From NCBI RefSeq assembly GCF_003254395.2, contig NC_037638.1, positions 9,555,535 through 9,619,534 on the forward strand: a DNA stretch of 64,000 nt, in the 5' to 3' direction. Under the pieces are notes generated by a model. It saw only the letters and a list, made by a program, of their open reading frames with translations, had not been told where the DNA came from and did not search any database. Positions 52,761-64,000 of the stretch are shown in pieces; within the stretch, counting starts at the first letter, position 1, and each line of letters opens with the position of its first letter. The DNA comes from Apis mellifera. Lineage: Eukaryota; Arthropoda; Insecta; Hymenoptera; Apidae. The translations under genes and the position numbers were made by a program.

Positions 52761-55700
52761 TTGTTAGAGGACTCTTCCTACTCTGGAATCGCGATAGTAT
52801 TGATTAAAAGTGTAAAGCATCATTCATTCCCCTTCAATCCAGCAAGAGTATTGTGCAAAGATCGATTTTATAAAATTGAAAACGTAAAAAATGAAGAATA
52901 TATGCATGTAGAGTGAATATTGGAATTCCAATTTCTTCAGCTTGTTGAAATGATGAAATTCTGATCAATTAATTTTTTAAATGTATGATTTCTATCTGTA
53001 TGTTGCTACCTAATTTTTTATTTTTCTTCTTATAGCCAACATTTTTCTAATTTTGTTGAAATTAATTGGAAATTAATAGCAACTTCACTTGGATATAATT
53101 TTAATTTTAATTTAATATATTGTTTGAATATTTGGATTTTGGATGGAATATATTAGTAATTCAAAAATTTTGAGTTTGATGTACTATACTTTCAATAGTT
53201 ATAAGTTTAAAGATGAATAGAAAAGAAAAAACAGAAAGATGGAATTGAATTCATGATTCATTGGACTAACAGGTCACAATGACTTGAACACTGGAAGAGA
53301 AAAGATTGAAGTTAGCAGAAGAATGATATAAATTTACAAATTTTGATCAATTTATATATTTTTTTAACATAATAATTGCAGGAAATATATTTTATTTTTC
53401 TTAGTTGTGAATATGTCTTAATGAGATTTCTCTAGTAACGAGCCTGAGCAGAAAGTGGCCATGTTATTACTGCATAAACACCGAATTAATTTATATACTT
53501 AAATATTTCACCTCGTAAAATTTAACGTGTTTCTTCACTGTTAAATTTAGAAGTTTCAAACGCTCAGGAACTGCATGTTTCCCGTTTTTTGTACACATAA
53601 ATAGAGAGAAACTACGTTTAACTAAATATTTGACGTTAGCGAAGTAGGTAATTGCATTGAGGTCGGTGGCTTGCGTATTCAGCGACTGCGAAAATGGTCA
53701 CTCGTTTGCTAGATTCACGCAGAAAATAACCAAAAATAAATTAAACGCGATCCAAGAGCGCGAAACTGGCATTACGACGATTTTTATTCGAATTTTATAT
53801 TGGAATTACGTTGATAATTGTGATAAAATTGTGAAATTTGAATTTAATTTTGAAAATGACATAATAAAATCATAAATTAAAAAAAATATATATATAAGAA
53901 AATATAATAATGCATTCTTTTCTTATTTTGGAGATATTTTGAAGCAACAGGGTCATTTGTCATTCATGGAATTTATAATATAATCATAGTATATGGAAAA
54001 ATGACAAAATATGAAGAAATTAATATCTTGAATAGAAATTTTCTATGATAAGATCATGAATTAAGATATATTAACCCATTTTTCATTATTTTATATTTTG
54101 GAACAAGAGAATAGTTTACATTTAGTTAATAGTGAAACATAAATTAAGTTTTGAGTTGAAAAATTTTATCTTCACTATTAAAGCTTTGAATTTATAATAT
54201 TTTTTAAAAAAATATTTTATCAGTTAAAAAATTATATTTTCTTCCCTCTAATTTAAATTCATAATTTATACACTTAAAATTGATATAAAATAAGAGAAGT
54301 TATATATCTTGTTATCAATCACACAATTATATTGACTTTATACTAACAAAATTTTTTGTACATCTTCTTCAAAGTCTTCTTATGTTAATTTGACAAAGAT
54401 TGTTCTCTAGTTTGTTTGGTGATTCTCTTATCAATTAATTTTGTGACAAAAAATACTCCAGTGAAAAATAAAATTTTATCAAGTTTCGCACCAACTCATA
54501 ATTCCGTATTGCGTTCAAGGTAAATACGAATAAAGGAATGTCGTTAATAGAACAACGATACTATCGGTGTTCAGATGACAGTGGGTTTGAAATTTCAGCC
54601 GTAACACGAGCTCGAAACCACGAGAGCTACTGAAATTGGAATCGAAAGAATGTTATAAGTGGGTAATCGAGGCACTCGCAAGGGTGAAATTGTAGGGATG
54701 GTGCTTTAGATACGTGACCAACGAAAAGAACGGATCTGCTTCGAAAGCTGTGCATCCCTTGGTCTTGGGATTAAACTTTCAGAGATATTCGGTTTAAAAT
54801 TGGAAGCATGTCCCGCATACAATAACACGTTCCATATTTAACCCATCTTTTAAATCTCTGAGTCAAGTCGTTCGCAAAGGGGAGTCGTTAATAAAAAAAG
54901 TCGTTATTAAAAAAATTTGAAATATTGAAAATTAGATCGTATTAGACGTCTGCAACGTTTCCTCGAAAAAATACAATTGCGAGATAATTTTATTTTCATT
55001 TCATATTTTCCAATATCCTTTTTGAATCTGATGATCGTATTTTGTTAAATTAATATGAAAGATATTGAATCATTCATATTCGATGAAAATTACTTTAAAA
55101 ACAAATATGTATCCCATTGTGTTTTATTTAATAAAGAGGAAAATGCAAAATTGAAATTTATCAAACCAAAATTTAACACGAGAGAAATTGATTAATAGAT
55201 TATGTCAATAAGTTCTTTATTTTTTTTTTTTCCACGACAATTGAATCGATTTCATCCACGCTTTGAATAAGAGCAAAATAATCACGCATCACGAATGTAT
55301 ACATACATCCACACTCAGTTCACACGCGTCAGAAATATGATTTACTTCTCTTCTCCCGTGTTTACGATGAAATTTAATTATATTACACACGCGAAATCGT
55401 AAAATCGTTTCATAGAATGTATCATAAATTTAATTTCCCTTCAGAGCAGAGATATAAAATCATGAGCAATAAAATAGAAAATGTGAGCGGGGCGACAACG
55501 TGACATTTTCATCCTCAACGATATTCATTATTGCTTTCCATTCGTTTCAAAAATCACTTCTCACTTCCGCTTCTTTTTCTTCGCCCCTTTTAAAGAGATA
55601 AGAATAGTTCCACTTGCCGAAAGGAATCCGATACCGTCGAAGGTCTATAGAAAGATCGATTTCTCTCCAATTTACTTAATCACCGAATACTTTGTTGGAA

Positions 55701-56520
55701 CTTTCATAACTAAGCCGAACTTCCGCTTAGCTTTATGACGAGAGGGAGAGGAGATCGCTTCCGCCAAGATCTTTCGAAACTTGATTCACGATTAACCCGG
55801 AAATAAGCATATGAAAGAGAAAGATTTGAGACGGAGGATATCTCACCTCGATATAGCAAAGGAAAGTTCACTTATTGATTTCATCTTCCTCCTCCTTCTT
55901 GAAATTAAAAGTTTAATTCCTATCTAACGACCATCCTGGCTTTTTTTTTTTCATTATAAATTGAGTTTTCCAATTATCAGTAATGGATATTTTTCAAATA
56001 GAAAGAATATTCATTGGATATTTGTCCCTAATTACATCGTCCTCCTAATCAGTGTATTTCGATCTAGGAATAAAATTAAATTGTTAATTTAATTAAACAG
56101 GAACAAAATTATCTTGCATTATAAACTGGAGTATCGAGGAAGAAAATTGTACAAGCATTTCATTTTAAACGCTTCGAAATTTTGTTAATGCAATTATCCC
56201 AATGAAAAATATTTCTTTTATATATATACTTTGATGTAATAAATGTGCATGATTTATCAAATTTTGAAGTGCAAAATGGATTTCAATTTAAATCAAGCTT
56301 CAAGAATCAAATAATATTCCATATTACATAATATTTTTCACAAATTTTTCCAAATGATTTTTCAAAACTGAAATTTCGAAATCGATATTAGTTTTTCACA
56401 AGCTTGATACAATATCCAGAATCTTTTCATACTTTGCCAAATCGATAGAAGAAGATATTTTAAAAAAATTGATATATCATCTTTATTATTCAAGATGATA
56501 ATCTATATATGTCTTTTTCA
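52761..56520. other. AT-rich DNA, no gene seen
   Basis: Less biased unique patches lie at 53430-53660, 54480-54880 and 55560-55870, and may be conserved non-coding elements. No open frame resembles a known protein. Confidence 0.6.
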
Positions 56521-57150
56521 AATACACGTTTCTCTTACACGTAACATTTCACCTTCTATTAAACGTTTTTCCAAACGTTTTCAATCCGATCCATCGACCT
56601 CACAATAAAGGGTGGATGTCCTCGGATGTCCAAGAACAGGTTCGAGAAATCGCTCCGACCTAGTCGAGAATTCAACCGTTGATTTTTCGTGACACGATCC
56701 GCTCTGGGAAAAACGTTTGAAATTAAATTCTTGCGAATATGAAGCGTTGACGGGGGACAGAGAAAGGTGAAACAAAAAGGCGGAAAGAAAGAAAGAAAGA
56801 AAGGAAGGAAAGAAGGAAGAAAAAAAGAAAAAAATAAAAGCGTGAAACGAGATAGAAAGAGAAACAGAGAAGTGAAACGGGGAGAAGTGAAAGAAAGAGA
56901 AGGAAAGCGGTTCTCCAATTCGTGGATACGAGCGTTTCGGGATTAAAGATGGAATAAAAGGGATGAGAAAGATTGACACGGGAATGTTATTAAAAATGCA
57001 CTGTCCTCGCCAACTGCGTCCCCATTTGCTCCGAGTTTTCACCTTGAACCGATCTCTTCTTGTTCACTGAACTCGCCAATTATTTCACGAAGTGATGGAA
57101 GGATAGAAAGAAATGAAAAGTGACGAAGGGAGAAAAGATTCTTGACAAGT
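56521..57150. other. Purine-rich segment with shadow ORFs on the minus strand
   Basis: The + strand is strongly purine-rich at 56750-56920, so minus-strand frames of 119 and 153 codons read as F/L/S/P-rich peptides. They overlap each other and have no domain, so no gene is called. Confidence 0.55.
56782..56834 (+). repeat. 53-base polypurine tract with (GAAA)n
   Basis: Uninterrupted A/G, with four GAAA units followed by GGAA/GAAG variants and A runs. Confidence 0.9.
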
Positions 57151-58090
57151 AAAGCGAAACATGAATATTTTTTATTCTCTTTTTTAAACGAAAAGATTCT
57201 TTGGAGGAAAGATAACTTATATTTATGATTTTCTCTCTACGTTGTTTTTTTCTCTCTCTCTCGAGATATTATAATAATCGAATGAATGGAAATTTGAAAA
57301 TACGTATAGAGGAAAAATTTATTTTCTATATTTTCAAAATAACGCTGGTACTTTTTATATTTATTATTCCTTTATATTGATTTATATCGAATTTAATAAT
57401 TTAATATTGTTCCTTAATCTCATATTATAAAATTAATATTCTAGAACGAATGCATTATCACTGTAAAATCGTATGCACATTTTGATAATTATTTGATGTT
57501 TAATATTCATTGTGTGATATGTAAATTTATTTCTATCGGAGATATTACACAGTGAATGAACGCGAAATTTAACAAATTAAATAAATTGAAACAAATTGCA
57601 ATTGAAGAATACTATTTCTTTCTTTTTTTTTTTTTTTTTGAATATTGATATCACATCGATAGTTTACTACACAAATATTGTACATCCACGTTCATGTATT
57701 TTCGAGAAAAACAGAATTACAATAGATTCAATATAATACAAATGTACAATAAAAAAAATAAATCCTTCTTTACACTTATCGCAAACAAAAATTCAAATTT
57801 CTCGAAAGATAAATACAAGCAATATTTATGCACTTAAGTTATCGATCCATAAAAAAAAAAAAAAGCAATCTAAAAAGCAATACACTCTACCTTTATTTCA
57901 CTAATTAAAACGCACGATCCTACCTTTATTTCACGAAAACAATTCGCAAAAATAATTACACTGCCCGCATATTTTCGCCCGACATCATCCCACGTTATAA
58001 AAACTTCCGATACATCAATTTTAACCACAAATTCACCCGATAACCGATTCGAAACAACTTCCTGAACATCCTGTATCTGTCATTTTTCGT
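57151..58090. other. AT-rich DNA, no gene seen
   Basis: Plain AT-rich sequence with T17 (57623-57639) and A14 (about 57851-57864) runs. Confidence 0.6.
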
Positions 58091-59580
58091 CAAAAAGTTA
58101 ACGGGTGCAACCCGGCTTTCATCGATACCCATTTACAATGGAGTTTCGAATATCTAACCAAAACGTCGAACGTATCTGTTCGAGTTTTCCTCTCTTTTCT
58201 CCGCTTTTTTCTTTCTTTCTTTTTTTTTTTTGCTCTTTCGTTTCGACGATTTGGCGGAAAGTTTACAATTTCATCGAGCCGTTTAAAGGATTAAAAGGCA
58301 GAAGTGGAAAGTAGGGGGGGGAGGAATAAAAATAAAAATAGGACGGCTAAAATGTTCGAGGCGCGAGACATGGACACGCGCGTTAGGCGGACAAATCGTA
58401 AATGGCGTGGATATCTCTCCCAGGGTGCCAATCGGGAGAATTCCAGCCCGAGTCGGATCACCGTGGATCGATGTCACGAGCTTTGTTACAACAAGTCCGA
58501 TGGACAATTATCGTCACACGTGTCCCTCTTGTGACGTGCGAACGAGGAGGGGGGCCGACAACGGCCGACCTGAATTAGGAACGATACTGCCCACTTTATT
58601 TCTATCCTTTTTTTTTTTGCCGTCCATCTTTTGCCTCCCCTTTTTTTTTCGCCCGAACGGAGATTCATTTTATCAAACTGCCTGCTAAATTTTGATATTT
58701 TTGCTTCGTAATGCGACGTGTTACTTTAATCGTACGATTTTTAAAAAGTTTGATAAATGATGAATCGAAGAAATTATCAAAAAAGAATAAATATGATGAA
58801 ATATTATTTCTTCTTCCTTTAACCTTTTCATTATAACAACTTGATTAAAAATAATAACTTTCTTGATTAAACGGAAGTATCTTAGAACTTATCAATCAAT
58901 TAATATATATTTATTTCGAGCCTATCCTCTCAAACATTTCTCTAAAAAAAATACTCGAAAAATTCCGTCAAGAAAAACTACCCCTTCCGAAAAATATTCC
59001 AAAAATAGGAGAAATTCCTAGGAATGGAATATCGCGGATCTCTCCCGCGATCATAATCGCAAAGATCTCGATAGATCGTTCCACGGTTGCAATAATCGGT
59101 TTGCGAAACGGCCGCAAAGGCTGGATTTCAGGAAGTCGGAAGGCGAGAGCAGCGCAACGGGAAGAGTGACGATAACGGGGTGGCAACAAGTGCTTTTAAC
59201 GCCCTAACGGTTTCCCTCGAGGCGCCTGCAGGGGCGAGGACGACGGTTCCCGATGCGTTATTCTCAAAGGTCTCGGTTGCTGCCCTTTAGGCGAGGGGAA
59301 GCGGTTATGGAGCTAAAGGGGAGTTACAGGATGCCACGTCGCGGCATCCCGAATGAATTCTTAAACCGGGCCGATGCGATGGAATGCGAGGCAGCAGCTT
59401 CATTTCCCGAGCCACCTTTTCCTTCCATTGCATCTTTCCACCCCGATCCCTTTAGCTCGCTTCCTTCTTCGACTTTCTTGGAAGGAACGGTATTTGGAAA
59501 AAGTTTGACGCGATTGATGGCCATCTCATGTTTTACTGATTATCTTATTCTTCGTGTTTGACAAATGAGTGTTTTTTTTG
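58091..59580. other. Two CpG-rich islands, no gene assigned
   Basis: 58100-58680 and 58970-59540 are CpG-rich and separated by AT-rich DNA. Several frames of 60-102 codons are open on both strands, including 59253-59561 (+) and 58283-58507 (-), with no recognised domain. These are the islands nearest the Dpr exon apart from the one at 61.7 kb. Confidence 0.45.
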
Positions 59581-60100
59581 TTTTTTCTTTTAATTAATAA
59601 TAACGATCACGTTATTGTGGCCTACTTGTCAGACAAGTAACTTGCAATTACATACGCTTGCTAAAACATGATTATCTTTTGTCATTCTTGGTCTTTCTGT
59701 CTCGCAAATGAATAACTTGTGCTACTTGTTTAATTGTCTCGTTTCACTTGTTTAACAAGTGGCTGACTTGTATTACTTGTTAGGGAAGAAATTTGATTAG
59801 AATCTATCTACTAAATAATGACTGTTATCATTTATGAATAATTAATCATGTGCTATTTGAATGAAAAAAATTACGTTGTATTATTATATTATTTATTTAT
59901 GTCTGGTTTATCTCCAATTTTTAAAATATTTAATATTAATTATTTTGTTGTTGAACAAATGACTAGCAGAGTCTTGTATATAAAAGAGTTATATTATTAT
60001 TTTGTCATTCGTAAGTAATTTGTTATTAACAAGGAATTTATTTATATTATTTGTTATTACATATCGTCGAAGACGTTTCTTTATCGTGTTTTAATTTATA
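59581..60100. promoter_or_regulatory. Cluster of paired ACTTGT/ACAAGT words (putative binding sites)
   Basis: Eight copies of the hexamer lie at 59624, 59633 (inverted), 59715, 59724, 59746, 59755 (inverted), 59766 and 59775. They form four pairs, each with 9-bp spacing between starts. Two pairs are 17-base palindromes with 3-base centres: TACTTGTCAGACAAGTA (59623-59639) and CACTTGTTTAACAAGTG (59745-59761). CAAGTG is close to the core of NK2-class homeodomain sites, but the factor is not known. 59781-60100 is AT-rich with weaker TTGT words. It may instead be a decayed minisatellite. Confidence 0.5.
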
Positions 60101-61680
60101 CATTTAAATTTTTGTTATTTTAAAAGATTTTAACTTGTCATTAAAATCTAATTAATAACAAACTTTTATTTATAATTCGAAATTTGTATTGCAATAAGAA
60201 TGTTAATAATTTCATTAGAATGTTGATTAATTTCTATCATCTTGAATATATTTTGGTCTATCAATCGATCAAAGAAAGTAATATTTCCACGTATTTGAGG
60301 TACTTCTCGAAGAAGAAGTTGGCAAGTAAACAAACGAAGGAGAGACTAACATTTCCCCTAGCCACTTCCAGAAATATATAACTCTAAATCTAAGCTCTCA
60401 AGTGTTCCTCAAATGTCATTATATTGGTTATTGCGTTACAAGATCAAGCAAATGAAAAGACTCTTCTAAGTTCTAATAGCTTTAACGATTAATTAAAACT
60501 TTCATAAATTTGAAGAAAACAAGAAGAAATTTTGGAAAATATCTTCCATATATAAGGTGTTAAAAGAAGAATTCATAATGGAAAATTAAAATTAAAGAGT
60601 AAAGATAAATTATTTTGAAATTGAAAATTATTATCTAGTAATATATTATGATATTCAAATGATATTCAAATTTATTCCAATATTTCCCAATTTGAAAGAT
60701 TATAATTCAGAAATAAGAATATTTTATTATTCCATTGCACGTATATCCATATATATTCTAATGTATATTAAATTTCCACCGTTTATTTTTTTACATGTAT
60801 ATGTTCCTCCCAATGGAGCAATGCTATTCAAACAAGGAACGAAACAGTATCCCATATTTAAATAGGCTTCCCAGCTCGTGTTCGATACTCGTGAATATTC
60901 GTATGCGTATCGGAAAAAACGTCATTTTGCCGAAATTCGATTGATTTCGTTTCGACAAAAATTTTTTTCCCCCTCCGATTGAAATTGGATTTCACCAATT
61001 GCATTGGGAATCGCAATTGAATGTTTGTCGAAATCAATTGTACGAAATAAAGTGAAATTGTTTGAAATGAAGACACTAGATTTGCATTGCGACCGTGCAC
61101 GATTGGAAATTCGAAGTAACATGATTTATTTTCGTTCTATTGGATATTGCTTTCTATTATTGGGGAGAATTGATCCTCATTTTCGAAAATTTGATACGAA
61201 AACAGGAGAAATTTTTCAATTACTTAATTCATTGTAATTTTTATCCATGATATATCTGTAATATATTCGATTTAATTTACCTTGATAAATTGCTTAATAG
61301 AAGGAATTTAAAGTATCTAGATATCGAATTTCTGAATCTAAAATTACAAAAGCCTTCATACTTTATCGAAAACTTATCTATCTTGAAAAATCTAATTTCA
61401 CAATTAATAACTAAATTTTCTTCTATCTCGTACCATCACGAAGTTATATTTAAAAAAATAAAACTAATACTTCAAGACTTTTCACTCTCTTCAAATGATA
61501 TTCCATTAATTATTGTAATTTACTTTCAATTTTGATAAACCATATAAAGATTTTTGCGATTAATTGTAAAAAATTATCAACACAAAAGTATCGACACACG
61601 ATACAATACAAAGTCGAAATTACAAATTCGATTAAAATTTCGATAAAAGAGAAGATCGAAGATCAAAAACATATGCCATC
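60101..61680. other. AT-rich DNA, no gene seen
   Basis: Plain AT-rich sequence. Frames of 65-81 codons in 60184-61535 are AT-driven and unrecognised. 60860-61100 is slightly less biased, with opposing frames. Confidence 0.6.
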
Positions 61681-62170
61681 GAATATCAATGGCAATTGAG
61701 AAGGAAAATTTGCAATTGATCCCTTCTGATAAGAGACGCCACTATTTCATTGCCATCGATGAAATCGATCCTTCCCTCGCACAGAAGAACACAGAGTCGC
61801 GTACCAGTTTCGTAATTCAATGGCCGGAGGGAAATTTTTCTCCTCGACATTCCAGATACACTCGTAAATTCGGTTATGTCATTATCAGGAGGTGCGTCCC
61901 GTAAATCGAATGAAAGTGTTTCACGTTGGGTTGGATGGCCGACGATGATGGTGTTCCAAGGGCGCGTAATATGGGCCGCAACCGTCCCATGCCACGTCTT
62001 GGCCGAGAGGGTGAACTCTGAAGGAGGAACGGTCGATCTGCCAGCAGCAGACGCCACACCAAGGATTCAACTTGATTTACACCCCCTTCTTTCTCTTCTT
62101 TCGTTGGTAGCCCGGGAAAAATGTTCGATTCTTTTTCGAGAGGGACCAATTTGGATGGGTTGAACGGGTC
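61681..62170 (-). other. CpG-rich island with a 123-codon minus-strand ORF (unproven)
   Basis: On the minus strand an ATG at 62057 opens 123 codons to TGA at 61686. The peptide is balanced, with no low-complexity run, and includes RPWNTIIVGHP and RIDFIDGNEIVASLI. I recognise no family, signal peptide or membrane segment. Opposing plus frames (61689-61904 and 61876-62163) are also open, so chance opening in GC-rich DNA is a live alternative. It lies about 850 bases upstream of the Dpr exon on the opposite strand, so if real it would be a gene nested in the intron. Confidence 0.25.
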
Positions 62171-62901
62171 GAAAGTGGAGAACGATCTCTCTTTTAAGTG
62201 TTTAAGAGTTTCTTCGATAACCAAGTTTATGATTTTATTTGTGTTATCGCGTAGCGGAGAGGATTCTGATATTATCTTGTCGATTTATCTTGTTCGAGTT
62301 TCAAGTTTGAAATGAACGATTCTATATTAATCTGTATTGTTATTATATGTCGTTGTATACTTTTTTAATACTATTTGATCAACAAGTAAATTATATTACT
62401 TACTTGCTTATGAATGTCTTATGTATATAAAAAGTTTAGAAACTTTATAATTTTTATAATTATAATTGTCTCCGTTTATTTGATCGATGAATAAATGATC
62501 CATAATATATGAGTGATTAATTACTTGATCACTAACTAGCTTATTCTTCGTGTCTCATAAATGATGATCTATAACATTTATAACTATTTATCCAACAATC
62601 ATAATATTCATTTGAATTTCTTATATCATAAATTCTTATTTAAAAAAGAAATTGAACGAATTTAAATATTCATTTTCCTTTAAATTATTTCATTGGTCAA
62701 ATAATTTTTCATCTCCTTTAACGTTTAATAACGTTTAATCGCGCGAATTTCTCTCGGTTGAAAATAAACTCCTTTGATTATGATCATTTCCCGTATTTGC
62801 GAAGTGAGAAGAAGATATCCATGATGTCTGTTTTTCCTCGAAACCGTTAAAAAGGCAACATGGAGGTTCCGTTTCTACACAATTTTTGCTTTCTGTTCCA
62901 G
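62171..62901 (+). other. Intron 5' of the Dpr exon, with splice acceptor
   Basis: AT-rich non-coding sequence leading into the exon. The last 25 bases before the AG at 62900-62901 are rich in T and C, as expected of a 3' splice site. The stretch 62340-62570 contains several ACTTG/CAAGT words and a 25-base block (62540-62564) that is 22/25 identical to 59544-59568. No other open frame here looks coding. Confidence 0.7.
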
Positions 62902-63041
62902 CGTGAAGACGGACATGGGCGCCAGTGGCGCGATATCCAGGCTCTACATTGCAAACGCAAATAAAAAAGACAGCGGGAATTACAGTTGCGCATTGGCGGA
63001 TGTGGCGGCCGCCACCACGGTTTCCGTCCACGTATTAAATG
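62902..63041 (+). CDS. Internal exon of a Dpr-family Ig-domain cell-surface protein (partial gene)
   Basis: Seen: a pyrimidine-rich stretch ending in TTCTGTTCCAG at 62901, then an open segment to 63041 followed by the donor GTACGT. One base completes the preceding codon, then come 46 whole codons (62903-63040), and one base carries into the next exon; 140 bases in all. The peptide has D23-S-G25-N-Y27-S-C29, the tyrosine-corner and F-strand cysteine of an Ig domain, and ends in a G strand reading TVSVHVLN, with G likely next. N26-Y27-S28 is an N-glycosylation sequon. Known: Dpr proteins are two-Ig neuronal surface proteins that bind DIP partners in synaptic target choice, and their second Ig domain ends in VHVLNG-like sequence. 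Inferred: this is the end of Ig2. The C strand and first cysteine must be in an upstream exon and the C-terminal tail in a downstream exon. The paralogue cannot be assigned, so no symbol is given. Other insect Ig families (DIP, Beat) fit the G strand less well. Confidence 0.86.
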
Positions 63042-64000
63042 GTACGTTTGTTTATCGGCGGCTGGCGGTTCGATTATATCCAGATCAAGTGTGTATTCGT
63101 CCCTATTGCATGTCTCTTTATGTTTTTTTTTCTTTTTTTTTTTTTTTTTTTTTTTTTGGAATTGGTCGAGCGTGTATGCTTGGGTGTGATGTGTAAATTT
63201 GCGAGATACGTGTTTGCGTAAATGGTGGCCATTTTAGTAATTGAGCTCCGTGGTAAAAGTTTGCTTGGGTGATTTAGTGACGCCATTGTTCATTTAGTAC
63301 TTTTGATAGCTCGAATTTTTTCCATGGAATGGAAAAGATCTACGATTTTTACACAAGTTTCAGAATATTTTCTGAATTTTGTAACAAGTTTTTATCCTGT
63401 TCTAATGATTATTTGGATCGTTATATTTTTATTGAAAAATTCCTTTGAAAAATTATTGTGAATTATTAGAATTTAATCAGAATTTTTGATCCTGATCATT
63501 CGAGAACAAAAATTCAATAGAGAATACGTACACGTGTAAGATTTAAGGAATTTAGAATATGATTTTTCATAATAAATCACGTTGACAGAAATGAAATTTT
63601 AAGAATGATATATTAGAGTGAAATATCGTTCATTGAAATGGCAGTAGCGAAGCAAAGTGATTAACGAGACAATCAAGCCACTATATGTATTAATGGAAAT
63701 TTCGAAACTTTAAATGTAAACTATCGATGAAAGAATGGTATTCTTTCTATAATCTTCTTCACGAGAATTGTAGAATTAAATATATCATTAAATTTTCATA
63801 AAATTTTTCAATAAATTCATGCTCTTTCTTTTAATATTCTAGCAGATAAAATCGATTATTGATTCAATCCTTTGTCGAATAATCTTGAAAAGAGCTCTCC
63901 AATTTCAATTTTCATGGAATATCTATGGAAATCAAAAGAAAAATTCTAAATTTAAAAATTCTCGTTATTTTGTATAACCACGGATATTATAACCAGAATT
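63042..64000 (+). other. Intron 3' of the Dpr exon
   Basis: It starts with GTACGTTTG, a good fit to the insect donor consensus. A T9-C-T25 run sits 82-116 bases into the intron. From about 63300 the sequence is plain AT-rich DNA. No further exon, no acceptor followed by an Ig-like frame, and no repeat was found before the window ends, so the next exon is beyond 64000. Confidence 0.7.
63123..63157 (+). repeat. T-rich homopolymer tract (T9-C-T25)
   Basis: Nine Ts, one C and 25 Ts, just downstream of the Dpr donor site. If transcribed it gives a U-rich run about 80 nt after the 5' splice site. Such tracts mutate rapidly and are often mis-sized in assemblies. Confidence 0.9.

Noticed and set aside
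56559..57042. 119- and 153-codon minus-strand ORFs as membrane proteins
   Set aside because: The hydrophobic F/L/S runs are the complement of a (GAAA)n purine tract, not real membrane segments.
58283..58534. Opposing 74- and 76-codon frames as a TE protein fragment
   Set aside because: Both strands are open, there is no recognised transposase or reverse transcriptase motif, and the composition is CpG-rich.
1..64000. Mariner-type or other transposon with terminal inverted repeats
   Set aside because: I looked for familiar mariner ends and transposase motifs and saw none. A library search would be needed to exclude old fragments.
1..64000. CRISPR array, operon, phage or bacterial system
   Set aside because: No regularly spaced direct repeats with unique spacers, no gene-dense strand runs and no bacterial signals. 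The window is clearly eukaryotic.

Overview
The window looks like a piece of an insect chromosome, most likely from a bee (Hymenoptera, honeybee-like). It is mostly very AT-rich DNA broken by short CpG-rich islands. It has many short microsatellites and long A/T and polypurine runs, and no transposable element that I recognise. There are no operons, Shine-Dalgarno sites, or long uninterrupted bacterial-style genes. The species is inferred from composition and gene content, not proven.

I can identify only one coding element with confidence: a 140-base internal exon on the + strand at 62902-63041. It has a clean acceptor (pyrimidine tract then AG) and a strong donor (G|GTACG). It encodes the last part of an immunoglobulin domain with the D-x-G-x-Y-x-C signature, ending in V-H-V-L-N-G. 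This matches the end of the second Ig domain of the Dpr (defective proboscis extension response) neuronal cell-surface proteins. The rest of the gene lies outside the window, certainly to the right. No partner Ig exon was seen in the 62.9 kb to the left, so that DNA is most simply one very large intron of this gene, or intron plus upstream intergenic DNA.

Layout: 1-610 is a CpG-rich stop-poor block beside a TA microsatellite. 610-9.7 kb is AT-rich with a 206-bp tandem duplication at 2.74-3.14 kb. 9.7-11.4 kb is the most unusual GC/purine-rich island, with a 69-base pure purine tract and a 37-base alternating purine-pyrimidine stretch. 11.4-31 kb is AT-rich with small islands at 11.8, 13.7-15.3, 17.0-17.3, 18.2, 20.6, 22.1, 23.9, 25.2 and 29.1 kb. 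Further CpG-rich islands lie at 31.2-31.8, 33.4-34.1, 34.6-34.9, 39.1-39.5, 41.3-42.3, 52.4-52.8, 58.1-59.6 and 61.7-62.2 kb. These islands are spaced through the putative intron like regulatory elements or unannotated small transcripts, but the sequence alone does not decide which.

No new defence, mobile or biosynthetic system was found. The most distinctive non-coding signal is a cluster of eight ACTTGT/ACAAGT hexamers at 59624-59780. They form four pairs, each with exactly 9-bp spacing, and two of the pairs are perfect-arm 17-bp inverted repeats. Diverged relatives of the surrounding sequence recur 3 kb closer to the Dpr exon. Almost all other open frames in the window are stop-poor shadows in CpG-rich or purine/pyrimidine-biased DNA.
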